Of a stretch of DNA of 64,000 nt, positions 35,137 through 42,979 are shown in pieces (the first letter of the stretch is position 1; every line of letters begins with the position of its first letter). The DNA lies in assembly GCA_964444305.1 (NCBI GenBank), contig CAYUGQ010000001.1, forward strand, positions 1 through 64,000. The letters run 5' to 3'. The stretch comes from JAKFFN01 sp964444305 (GTDB taxonomy: Bacteria; Sumerlaeota; Sumerlaeia; Sumerlaeales; Sumerlaeaceae). The notes under the pieces are model-generated. The model was not told where the DNA came from, ran no database searches, and worked only from the letters and a program-made list of their open reading frames with translations. Made by a program: the position numbers and the translations under genes.

Positions 35137-36051
35137 TCAGGATCTGCCATAGGTTCGATGCAGTTGCGAAAAAACGTCCTGCAAATCAGCATCGCCGGAA
35201 ATTTCCTCCAGGTGCCATTCTTCCTTATGGGAAGCCTCTCCACCCGCTGCTTTGATCGTTTGCAACGGACCTAGCGTTTCCAGTTCCAGAAAGTTTGCAT
35301 CCGTAAAAACTTCCCAGTTGCAGCCGAAATCTGGATACACCGCCTCGGGCTCCAGCTCCACAGTCTTTACAAAAGCCAGCCCGTCGAGCACATACGCCCC
35401 CCAGTTAAGCGAATTTCGCACGCCAAACTTAACCGGATCCTCAGTTTCAGCATCCTGTTTCAGTCCTGTAAAATCATCTTCCCACAGAATCCGTGCATCT
35501 TTCATCCGGGTATAACTCCACAGTGTCACAGACCGCGATGGCAAAAGCTGCTCCGGAAAAGGCACAAAAGGCTCGTTTGGAATCATGGCAGTTCCACCCG
35601 GGGCCAGCATTGTTAACGCCCATGGCGATCCCTGCACGTCCGTTTGCCCGCGATTCATCAGTTTGTGAACTAAAGAAACCCGCGGTTCCACCGGATCCAT
35701 CCGTATCTCCAGCATCTTCTGGATGCCGGTCAATTCTTCCATCCGCTGGGTAATGTGCAGAACCGACCCATCCCACTGGTAATCAACCGAATCATTATCT
35801 GGAGCATAGGTCTTAGGCTTCTCCTCCGGAGACAGCCACAGGCGATGGCCGCCGTAAGGGGTCCATTCACTACCGCCGCTGTCTCCCAGCGTCTCCTTGT
35901 CTAACCACATCAGGTTAACATCCTGTTGGGCCGGACCGAAATGGACAACCCGCGGGCCCACAAGAGTCGTAACTATCAGTTGAACCGAACCATTAGACAA
36001 GCGGAGACAATCCGCCCATCCCTCATAAGGTATCTTCTCAAAATTGACCAT
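35137..36051 (-). CDS. DUF4380-like protein (aldose-epimerase-like beta fold)
   Basis: 304 residues. The pattern 'NGSVQLIVTTLVGPRVVHFG', 'GGSEWTPYGGHRLWLSPEE', 'LVHKLMNRGQTDVQGSPWALTMLAPGG' and 'WTYTRM'-like segments match DUF4380 proteins, which are predicted to have the galactose-mutarotase-like beta-sandwich. 'GGHRLWLSPE' holds the His and Glu that act in related mutarotases, so carbohydrate binding is plausible, but activity is unproven. No signal peptide is seen. It is the first gene of a pair with the flippase and faces the Hsp70-kinase gene across a 170-base divergent region. GGGAG precedes the ATG. Confidence 0.8.
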   Translation of the reverse strand: MVNFEKIPYEGWADCLRLSNGSVQLIVTTLVGPRVVHFGPAQQDVNLMWLDKETLGDSGGSEWTPYGGHRLWLSPEEKPKTYAPDNDSVDYQWDGSVLHITQRMEELTGIQKMLEIRMDPVEPRVSLVHKLMNRGQTDVQGSPWALTMLAPGGTAMIPNEPFVPFPEQLLPSRSVTLWSYTRMKDARILWEDDFTGLKQDAETEDPVKFGVRNSLNWGAYVLDGLAFVKTVELEPEAVYPDFGCNWEVFTDANFLELETLGPLQTIKAAGGEASHKEEWHLEEISGDADLQDVFSQLHRTYGRS

Positions 36052-36157
36052 GCTCCCGAATTGCCTGCGCCCTTCACAGAAAGATAGTTTTTTCTTGCCA
36101 GCAGACTAAAAATCCGCTTTTTAGAAAACGTTTCAGTGTAGTTTAGTTGATTTTGCT

Positions 36158-36174
36158 GTCAATTTAAAATTGAC
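36158..36174. promoter_or_regulatory. 17-base palindrome upstream of the Hsp70-kinase gene (candidate operator)
   Basis: Perfect eight-base inverted arms around one central base (GTCAATTT-A-AAATTGAC), 48 bases before the fusion-gene start and about 105 bases from the divergent DUF4380 start. The surroundings (36100-36185) are clearly AT-rich relative to neighbours, as expected of a promoter. No convincing -35/-10 pair at 17-base spacing could be fixed. It is not the CIRCE heat-shock element. Confidence 0.4.
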
Positions 36175-36221
36175 GTGCTAAGAATAGAAAGGGCAGCTTA
36201 TCGCTGCGATGCGGTTTAAGG

Positions 36222-39200
36222 GTGGGCGCACAAGATTTGGTTGCTACTGACTATATAATCGGGATTGACCTCGGCACAACTAACTCTGTTGTGGCCATCC
36301 TCGAAGGGGAATCGCCCAAGGTAATCCCTAACTCCGAAGGCAGCACAAAGACGCCGTCTGTCGTCTCCATACTGGACGGCGATGAAGTTTGCGTCGGAGA
36401 AGTCGCCCGCAGGCAGGGTGCCGTCAACCCCACCCGCACCGTCTTCAGCGCCAAGCGGCTCATGGGCCGCACCCCGGAAGATATTGAAGCCATGGGCATC
36501 TACACGCCCTACGACCTCGAATCCACCGTTGACTCCCAATTAGTCATCAACATCGACGATAAGCTTTACACCCCTGCCCAGATCTCCGCCATGATTCTCC
36601 AAAAGCTGAAACAGGCTGCAGAGGATTATCTCGGCGAAACGGTCAGCAAGGCGATTATCACTGTCCCCGCTTACTTCGATGACCTCCAGCGACAAGCCAC
36701 GCGCGAGGCTGGGGAATTGGCCGGTCTCGAGATCCTTCGTCTCGTAAACGAGCCAACCGCTGCTGCTATGGCATATGGCCTTGGTAAAGAGCGCCAAGAG
36801 CGCGTCGCCGTCTATGATTTCGGCGGCGGCACCTTCGATTTGACTATCCTCGAAATTAATGACGGCACCTTCGAAGTCCTCACAAGTCAGGGCGACACCC
36901 ACCTGGGCGGCGATAACCTCGATTCCATGCTTGTCCAGCATCTTGTAGACGCCTTCCGTGACCAGAGCGGGATTGATTTCGAACCTGACGGGATGGCCAT
37001 GCGCCGCCTCACTGACGCTGCCGAAAAAGCCAAATGTGAGCTCTCTCTTGCCCGACAGGCTGTCATCCATCTCCCCTTCCTCGCCCAGAATGATGGCAAC
37101 CCCGTCCACTTGGATCTAACCATCCATCGCGACGATTTCGAAGACCTCATCGAGCCCGTTCTCCAGCAAAGCCTGGAATGCTGTCGTGCGGCCTTGGAAG
37201 ACTGCGATCTGAAGCCCTCGGATATCGACAAAGTTATCCTAGTCGGCGGCACCACCCGCATACCGCTGCTGCAAGAGATTGTAGAAGACTTCTTCGGTGT
37301 TCAACCCTTTAAAGGGATCAACCCGGACGAAATCGTGGCCCTTGGAGCCGCCACCCAGGCTGGTGTTCTGGCGGGTAAACTTAAAGAAGTCATCCTGCTG
37401 GATGTCACGCCCCACAGTCTTGGAGTGGAAGTAACCGAGAACCGGGTGACCCGCATCATTGAGAAGAACGCCACAATCCCTCTGAACGTTTCCCGCCTCT
37501 TTACTACGACGGAAGATGGGCAGGAAATGGTAACTATCCATGTCCTTCAGGGCGAGTCGGAGAAGGCATCCGAGAACCGTTCCCTTGGAAAGTTTACCCT
37601 CACCCAGATCGCTCCCGGAAAAGCCGGGGCCGCCCGGGTGCAAGTGACCTTCCATGTTAATGCGGACGGTATGGTGGAAGTCACGGCGGAGGATATGGCC
37701 ACTAACCGCCAGGAACGTCTGAAGCTTATCCTGGGCGAGAAAGATACGCTGCAGGCCGCGAGGGAACGTGCCCAGGGGGTAGCTTCATCCCGCCGGCGCA
37801 GACGGCGTAGGCAGCGTGATCGCGACGGCGCAACATCAGAATCCGAAATTCTCACAGGAACCACCCCCCGTCGTGCGGATGAAACCGGGTCCCGCAAGCT
37901 TCGTCCGCGCGAAAGCTCCACCGGCGGCCGTTCCCTGCGTCAGGCTACCATGGCTGAAGTGCCCGTAAACCCGGCCCAGGCTTCCCGTCCCCCTGTTGGC
38001 CCGATGCCGCCTCCGGGGCCATCGGAAACCGCGCCAAGTTTGCCTCCGGTTCAACCTTATCAACATGCCTCGGCTATGGCCGCATCTGCGTCTGCTGCTT
38101 ATTCCGAAGCTGAACCTACGCCAGATCCCACCACCGTCGTGGCCCCGCCGGAGATGTCGGAGCTCGCTGTTCAGGCCCTGACTCTCATTAAAGAAAAGGC
38201 CAACTCCGCCAGCGCCTACGAGACCTATCTCAAGGCTTACTCGGAGGTTAACGATTACGCCCGAAAACACCCTGATGACTTTGAGGTGGCGGAAGGGGCA
38301 GTTTTTATCCTGATGACTCTAGGGGAAAGCGATGGGGCGCGCACCCTTTTGAGCACTCTCACCAATCAGTCCAGCAATCCCACCCGCTATACGCACCTTC
38401 ATGATGAACTGGCGCGACGCTTTCCGGCAGACCCTTCGGTCACCGAGTCTATTTCTTCCACCAGCGGTACAAAGCAAGGTACCGACACGGCCATTCGTGC
38501 TATGGAAGAGATCGTTACGGAAACCAGTGGGACTTCTGAACAGATCAACCAGCTTGTTCAATTGTATCGTCGCAAGCTGGCCCATGGGGACGATCCGCCC
38601 ACTCAGTATAAGCTTGTTAATCTGCTTCTTCGTCTTGAACGTGTAGACGAAGCCATCAATATGCTGCAGAGGCTGGCTCAGCAGGAAACTTATCGGCTGC
38701 CTTCCCTCAAAATCCTTGGGCTCTGTTTCTGGCAGAAAGGTCTCCATTACCTTGCATGGCAGAAGTTCCAGCAGCTTCAGCCTAACGAGGAGATCAAGGA
38801 CATCCTGTACCGGCTCGCGTCGGACATGGAAGACACGGACCAGCTCCTTAACGCCAAGGTTGTTTTCCAGCATATTGTCAACGCGGATCCCGAATTCCGT
38901 GACAGTTCCAGCCGCCTTAAGAAGATCGAACAGATCATCCGTATGGAAGCGGGAAACCGGGAGGCCAGCCTTACTCCCAGCATCTTTCTCACCCTCAAAG
39001 ACTCCCGGTTTGTTATCCTGGAAGAAGTCAACCGGGGCAGTATGGGGATTGTTTACCGCGCCAGGGACAAGGTTTTGGAAGAGATCGTTGCTCTCAAAAT
39101 CCTCAACGATTACATGACGACTGACCCGACTGCCGTGGAGCGTTTTAAGCGTGAAGCCCGGGCCGCAAAGCGTCTTTCTCATCCCAACATCGTTCGGATC

Positions 39201-39785
39201 CATGACATGTTTGAGTATGGTCAAAAGAAGCTGCTCTCCATGGAGTTTATCGAAGGTGTTGACCTGAAGTCTGTCCTGGCGGATCGTAAAACGCTTCCGG
39301 TCCATGAGGTGGTCAGTATTGCCCGTCCTGTTTGTGACGCCCTGGCGTATGCTCATCAGCAATCGATTGTCCACCGGGACATTAAGCCGGCGAACATCAT
39401 GATCACTAACACCAATCAGGTGAAGGTGACAGATTTTGGTATCGCAAAGGTCCTTCTCGCGGGTGCGGATGCGACCCGGTCCGGATCTCAGATCATTGGC
39501 ACGCCCCTGTATATGTCGCCGGAGCAAATCCTTGGCAGTGAAGTTGATGCTCGCACGGATATTTACAGCCTTGGTGTCATGCTTTACGAAATGGTTGCCG
39601 GCAAGCCTCCGTTCCTTGAAGGCAATATCGAATACCATCATCTCCATACTATGCCTCCGCCTATGAACGATAGCGTGCCGCAGGCTATAAGGGAGATCGT
39701 CATGAAATGCCTTGAGAAGAATCCTGAAGACCGTTTTCAGGCGATTTCAGAACTGGGTGACGCCCTCGGCAAAATCGGCGATTAA
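36222..39785 (+). CDS. Hsp70 (DnaK)-Ser/Thr protein kinase fusion
   Basis: 1187 residues in one uninterrupted frame. Residues 11-387 are an Hsp70 ATPase domain with all three signatures: 'IGIDLGTTNS' (13-22), 'VYDFGGGTFDLTI' (197-209, T204 at the DnaK T199 position) and 'VILVGGTTRIPLLQ' (338-351). The interdomain linker 'VILLDVTPHSLG' (390-401) and a substrate-binding beta domain (to about 503) follow. The helical lid is missing, replaced by a basic stretch (R524-R530) and a Pro/Ala/Ser-rich linker (about 535-645). Residues 650-905 are helical and TPR-like. Residues 929-1185 are a protein kinase: loop 'NRGSMGIVY', K959, E978, H1051-R1052-D1053, D1071-F1072-G1073 and 'GTPLYMSPE'. The GTG start is the first available in frame; its ribosome-binding site is weak. 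It is likely a cytosolic, client- or stress-linked kinase. Confidence 0.96.
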   Translation: MGAQDLVATDYIIGIDLGTTNSVVAILEGESPKVIPNSEGSTKTPSVVSILDGDEVCVGEVARRQGAVNPTRTVFSAKRLMGRTPEDIEAMGIYTPYDLESTVDSQLVINIDDKLYTPAQISAMILQKLKQAAEDYLGETVSKAIITVPAYFDDLQRQATREAGELAGLEILRLVNEPTAAAMAYGLGKERQERVAVYDFGGGTFDLTILEINDGTFEVLTSQGDTHLGGDNLDSMLVQHLVDAFRDQSGIDFEPDGMAMRRLTDAAEKAKCELSLARQAVIHLPFLAQNDGNPVHLDLTIHRDDFEDLIEPVLQQSLECCRAALEDCDLKPSDIDKVILVGGTTRIPLLQEIVEDFFGVQPFKGINPDEIVALGAATQAGVLAGKLKEVILLDVTPHSLGVEVTENRVTRIIEKNATIPLNVSRLFTTTEDGQEMVTIHVLQGESEKASENRSLGKFTLTQIAPGKAGAARVQVTFHVNADGMVEVTAEDMATNRQERLKLILGEKDTLQAARERAQGVASSRRRRRRRQRDRDGATSESEILTGTTPRRADETGSRKLRPRESSTGGRSLRQATMAEVPVNPAQASRPPVGPMPPPGPSETAPSLPPVQPYQHASAMAASASAAYSEAEPTPDPTTVVAPPEMSELAVQALTLIKEKANSASAYETYLKAYSEVNDYARKHPDDFEVAEGAVFILMTLGESDGARTLLSTLTNQSSNPTRYTHLHDELARRFPADPSVTESISSTSGTKQGTDTAIRAMEEIVTETSGTSEQINQLVQLYRRKLAHGDDPPTQYKLVNLLLRLERVDEAINMLQRLAQQETYRLPSLKILGLCFWQKGLHYLAWQKFQQLQPNEEIKDILYRLASDMEDTDQLLNAKVVFQHIVNADPEFRDSSSRLKKIEQIIRMEAGNREASLTPSIFLTLKDSRFVILEEVNRGSMGIVYRARDKVLEEIVALKILNDYMTTDPTAVERFKREARAAKRLSHPNIVRIHDMFEYGQKKLLSMEFIEGVDLKSVLADRKTLPVHEVVSIARPVCDALAYAHQQSIVHRDIKPANIMITNTNQVKVTDFGIAKVLLAGADATRSGSQIIGTPLYMSPEQILGSEVDARTDIYSLGVMLYEMVAGKPPFLEGNIEYHHLHTMPPPMNDSVPQAIREIVMKCLEKNPEDRFQAISELGDALGKIGD

Positions 39786-40443
39786 TCATCCGCTATGACG
39801 ACCTGTTACGCACGGCGCAGGGTCTGAGGTGTTTTTTTAAGAGTTTGATGATTGATTCTACTAAGGTTATCAAGCTGGGAGTCGATGGTATTTTTATTGA
39901 GTTCGATTGCTGATTTTGTTGAGCTTGGAGATAGGCTTGTCGGATTTAGGGAGAAATTTTATGTTTGTGGTTTCTAAGGTTCGTAAAGGGTCGCCTGGGA
40001 AGAGATGAGTGGAAAAGCGCGGATGGGGCGAGTGCTTTTGCGGGAACAGATTAAGGCTGGTTTTATGGTTTGTGTTGATCATGGGTGGGGAATTATCATT
40101 GGCGGGACGGGCTGGGTATTCCCGTATGGGTACTTGGGATGCGACAGGCTGTTTTTTGAAGGGGTCTTGCCTACTTTCAGGTAATCTGTAGCTGTCACGT
40201 TTGTGGGCTGCGTGGCTTAAATGGGCCAATTGCATGGATCTTGTGAGACATTTTAACGCATTGTTCGATATAAGGCCACGGGAATCATTGCGGAATTGCG
40301 AGTGCTTGCCATTGGTTTTAAATGGGTTAGATGTGTATTTCGAGTGTGGTGTTTGCGTCGGCACACGGCGTGCTCTTGGTTGAGAAAACTCAGCTGATCA
40401 TACTCAACGTTTAGCCGATCGGCGAAGAAAATTAAAGGGCTCT
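39786..40443. other. 658-base gene-poor region at a GC-skew flip, candidate replication origin
   Basis: No supported gene lies here; frames such as 39894-40364 (minus) are composition artefacts. The plus strand is strongly G and T rich (hand count 39841-39900: 16 G, 5 C; 39961-40020: 22 G, 7 C), and this is where the whole window changes from C-rich to G-rich on this strand. Scattered TGTG words occur (for example near 40333) but no TTATNCACA DnaA box in either orientation was found by eye. A T7 run follows the fusion gene at 39831-39837 without a clear stem. Confidence 0.4.
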
Positions 40444-40767
40444 ATGAAAACACAGACTATTACGCTTCAAGCGCAGGGTGTTGACCCTGACTATTTAGCT
40501 AATCCTTCAAGTGACCCGCTTCAGTATGCCATCCAGGCTTTACCTGAACTTGATATTCCCGCGAAGGGACGCATTGCCCATCATATTCGCCGGGGCCGGA
40601 TTGACCGGGCTATTGCTCTTTGTGCGGCTGGCCAGCTTCATCTCTGGGAAAATATCTGGAAAAATGCACGTAACATGTCAGTCCTGGAACAACTCAGCCG
40701 CCTTAAACAGGTGGAAGCTTTGTTGCGTGCCTATGCGGGCTATGGGCCTGCCGCATCTGCGTTATAA
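40444..40767 (+). CDS. Small protein of unknown function
   Basis: 107 residues, starting at an ATG with AAAGGG six bases upstream, which is the best evidence that it is real. The product is soluble-looking and mostly helical. 'PALPELDIPAKGRIAHHIRRGRIDRAIALC' type sequence (residues about 33-61) is followed by 'LWENIWKNARNMSVLEQLSRLKQVEALLRAYAGYG'. No signal peptide, cysteine motif or known family was recognised. Codon use matches the neighbourhood. It lies between the candidate origin and a bidirectional terminator, so it is probably monocistronic. Confidence 0.55.
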   Translation: MKTQTITLQAQGVDPDYLANPSSDPLQYAIQALPELDIPAKGRIAHHIRRGRIDRAIALCAAGQLHLWENIWKNARNMSVLEQLSRLKQVEALLRAYAGYGPAASAL

Positions 40768-40833
40768 TCGGCAGCTTAGATACCTGCAGCGCCTGGAAGC
40801 ATCCTTGTAATCTACTATCGGAAAATCCAAAGG

Positions 40834-40897
40834 GTAAAAAAAGCCGATGAACCGGAGCCTTATATTATCGGGCTCTGGATCACCGGCTATATTTTTC
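40834..40897. terminator. Bidirectional intrinsic terminator
   Basis: Long imperfect arms (40843-40859 and 40871-40887, three mismatches) enclose an 11-base AT-rich loop. Read rightward it is followed by TATATTTTT; read leftward by TTTTTTT. It lies between the converging small gene (ending 40767) and the glycosidase-like gene (ending 40919), where a shared terminator is expected. Confidence 0.8.
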
Positions 40898-40918
40898 CTG
40901 GCGGTTTTGCCAGTTGGG

Positions 40919-42799
40919 TTATTTGGGGGAAATACGGATAGCGTCTGCGATTACAACGAAGCCCGGAGTTGTCCAGCAGGACAGCCTGACAGTGTTGCTT
41001 CCCGCATTAATGTTATAGGTACCGAGGCTCTGCCAGCTTCCGCCGCTGGTCTGTTGATTTCGATTAACAGTCGTACTGCCGCCCGCCCGGCTGATCATAT
41101 ACGGTGCTGTCGCCGACCGGTTCGGTCCCTGGCTCCACCATGCATAGACTTCATAGCTGCGAGTCTGAGGCGCGGTCCAGTTCCAGGTGGCGGGGTCTGA
41201 CACTGATTCTGTATGACGGAAACGGTAATTCGGCCCGTACTTATCGGAGGCCGATGTCGCCGTGATCCAGTTGGCGGATGCGGCCAGCGCATTCGTATCC
41301 AATATGATATCCGCAGGATTGGATGGGGAGGATTTTGGGCTTTCGTTTCCTGCACGGTCCACGGCGGAAACAGCATAATCCTGTGTGTTTCCCGGAGCGG
41401 AATAGTTTGTAGCTGATCCGGGCAGGACTACGGTGTTCCAGGTTGATCCGTTATAGGTATGGACCACCCACCATTTTGCTTTTTCATCGCCCGGGTTTTG
41501 GGAGAATGTGATCAGGCGGCGTGATGGTGACCCGGTGGGTGCGCCTATGGAGGAGACGGGGGTCGGTGGTGGTGTATTATCCAGCCAGGTAGCTGCAGGC
41601 CGCAGGGCTGGTTTTGCGTAGGGTCCTGCTTTCAAAGCTGTCCGGACACCTGTGGGGTTATCGGTCAGCCATTTCAAGCTGTAATGGACGTTACCAACTC
41701 CATTGCCCTGCCGGGTACGGTTCACCTGGTTTACAATTTCTGCAGATGTGGTGTTGCCCCATCCTGCAAAGGTTGAATCTCCCACACGATAAACTGCCGT
41801 GCTGGCAAGGACATGGCGGGACGTGTTTTGGATTACCCACCAGTCTATGAGTGCACCAAAAGGCTGACCGGACGATGCAAGTGTCCAATATAGCTGTGGC
41901 GAAAGGGAATCGACCCAGCCCTCCTGAAGCCATTTGCGGCTGTCGCAATAATGGGTTGCGTAATAATCTGCCCCGACGATTCCGGCGGGGTTTCCGGGCC
42001 GCCAGATACCGAAGGGTCCGACGCCGAATTGACACGTGTTCCGGATGTCATGGACCAGTTCGTAAACTTCGCGAATTAGGGTGTTAACATTTTCACGGCG
42101 CCAGTTCGCCAGCGACATGGTTCCGCCGCTGTTTACATAGGCCTGGTAAGTGGCGCTGTCGGGGAAATTTGTGCCGGGATAGAAGTAGTCGTCAAAAACT
42201 ACGCCATCCACATCGTAATTTGTAACGATGTCTGCGATGACATTTTTGATCCAGTTGATGCTGTCCTGTTTGCCGGGATCAAGATAGGTGCGGCCGTCCG
42301 AATACTGCACGCACAAATCCGGCCGTTGGCGCATCACGTGGCTGGGCGATTTGTTTGAGGTGTTATGATCAATGGCCACGCGGTACGGGTTGACCCAGGC
42401 ATGAATTTCAATTCCTCGGGCATGGCCCTCCTGGATGGCAAAAGCGAGTGGATCCCAGGTGGCTGCGGTGTTTTGGGATCCAGTCAGCCATTGGCTCCAG
42501 GGCTCGATGCTGGAATCATAGAAAGCATCCCCTGCGGGCCTTACCTGAAAATACATGGCATTCATATTGGCATCAGCCATTGCATCGAGATGCTGGATCA
42601 TCCGCGCTTTTTGCGCCGCTACCACGGATGGACTGACTCCGGACTGTGGGGGCCAGTCTATCCGCGACACCGTCGCACACCACGCTGCCCGTGTTTCACG
42701 GGGAGTCGCCGGAACAGGCGGCGCTGCAATGGCCCCCGCTCCCAGCGACATTACAACAGACATCATTACACCAGACTTCCAACGGAAACGTTGCTGCAT
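40919..42799 (-). CDS. Secreted GHL10-type glycosidase-like protein with golvesin-like C-terminal domain
   Basis: The start is set at the ATG at 42799, preceded by GAGGGAG and opening a signal peptide (residues 1-26, 'MMSVVMSLGAGAIAA'); the longer frame to 42847 lacks these. Residues about 35-380 fit the GHL10 (DUF187-related) glycosyl-hydrolase-like family: 'ETRAAWCATVSRIDWPP', 'NMNAMYFQVRPAGDAFYDSSIEPWSQWLTG', 'GIEIHAWVNPYR', 'YDVDGVVFDDYFYPG' (catalytic-type acids) and 'WVDSLSPQLYWTLA'. A fibronectin-like segment (about 410-495) follows. The final 119 residues repeat the amidase C-terminal domain almost motif for motif. Secreted action on peptidoglycan or a surface glycan is likely, and sharing the domain with an amidase favours the wall. 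Confidence 0.9.
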   Translation of the reverse strand: MQQRFRWKSGVMMSVVMSLGAGAIAAPPVPATPRETRAAWCATVSRIDWPPQSGVSPSVVAAQKARMIQHLDAMADANMNAMYFQVRPAGDAFYDSSIEPWSQWLTGSQNTAATWDPLAFAIQEGHARGIEIHAWVNPYRVAIDHNTSNKSPSHVMRQRPDLCVQYSDGRTYLDPGKQDSINWIKNVIADIVTNYDVDGVVFDDYFYPGTNFPDSATYQAYVNSGGTMSLANWRRENVNTLIREVYELVHDIRNTCQFGVGPFGIWRPGNPAGIVGADYYATHYCDSRKWLQEGWVDSLSPQLYWTLASSGQPFGALIDWWVIQNTSRHVLASTAVYRVGDSTFAGWGNTTSAEIVNQVNRTRQGNGVGNVHYSLKWLTDNPTGVRTALKAGPYAKPALRPAATWLDNTPPPTPVSSIGAPTGSPSRRLITFSQNPGDEKAKWWVVHTYNGSTWNTVVLPGSATNYSAPGNTQDYAVSAVDRAGNESPKSSPSNPADIILDTNALAASANWITATSASDKYGPNYRFRHTESVSDPATWNWTAPQTRSYEVYAWWSQGPNRSATAPYMISRAGGSTTVNRNQQTSGGSWQSLGTYNINAGSNTVRLSCWTTPGFVVIADAIRISPK

Positions 42800-42979
42800 A
42801 TTGAGATCTCCCTCAGGTTGATTTTTTACATCGGGGACAACAGACAACAGGTCAGGAAGTGCCTGGATCGGATTGGAGCCGAGACACTGTCATGATTGGA
42901 CTAACGCATGGCAAGCCGAGTGCCTGAGAGTAAAGCTCATAGTTGCAAAAACGCACCATGAGCATTTTCATAATCTGTT

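Noticed and set aside
38319..39647. 442-codon open frame antisense to the TPR and kinase part of the Hsp70-kinase gene
   Set aside because: Codon bias of the sense gene leaves this frame free of stops; the product has no recognisable domain and the sense strand has clear kinase motifs.
39894..40364. 156-codon minus-strand frame in the candidate origin region
   Set aside because: Low-complexity Ser/Pro/His/Asn composition caused by the G/T-rich complementary strand; no start signal or family.
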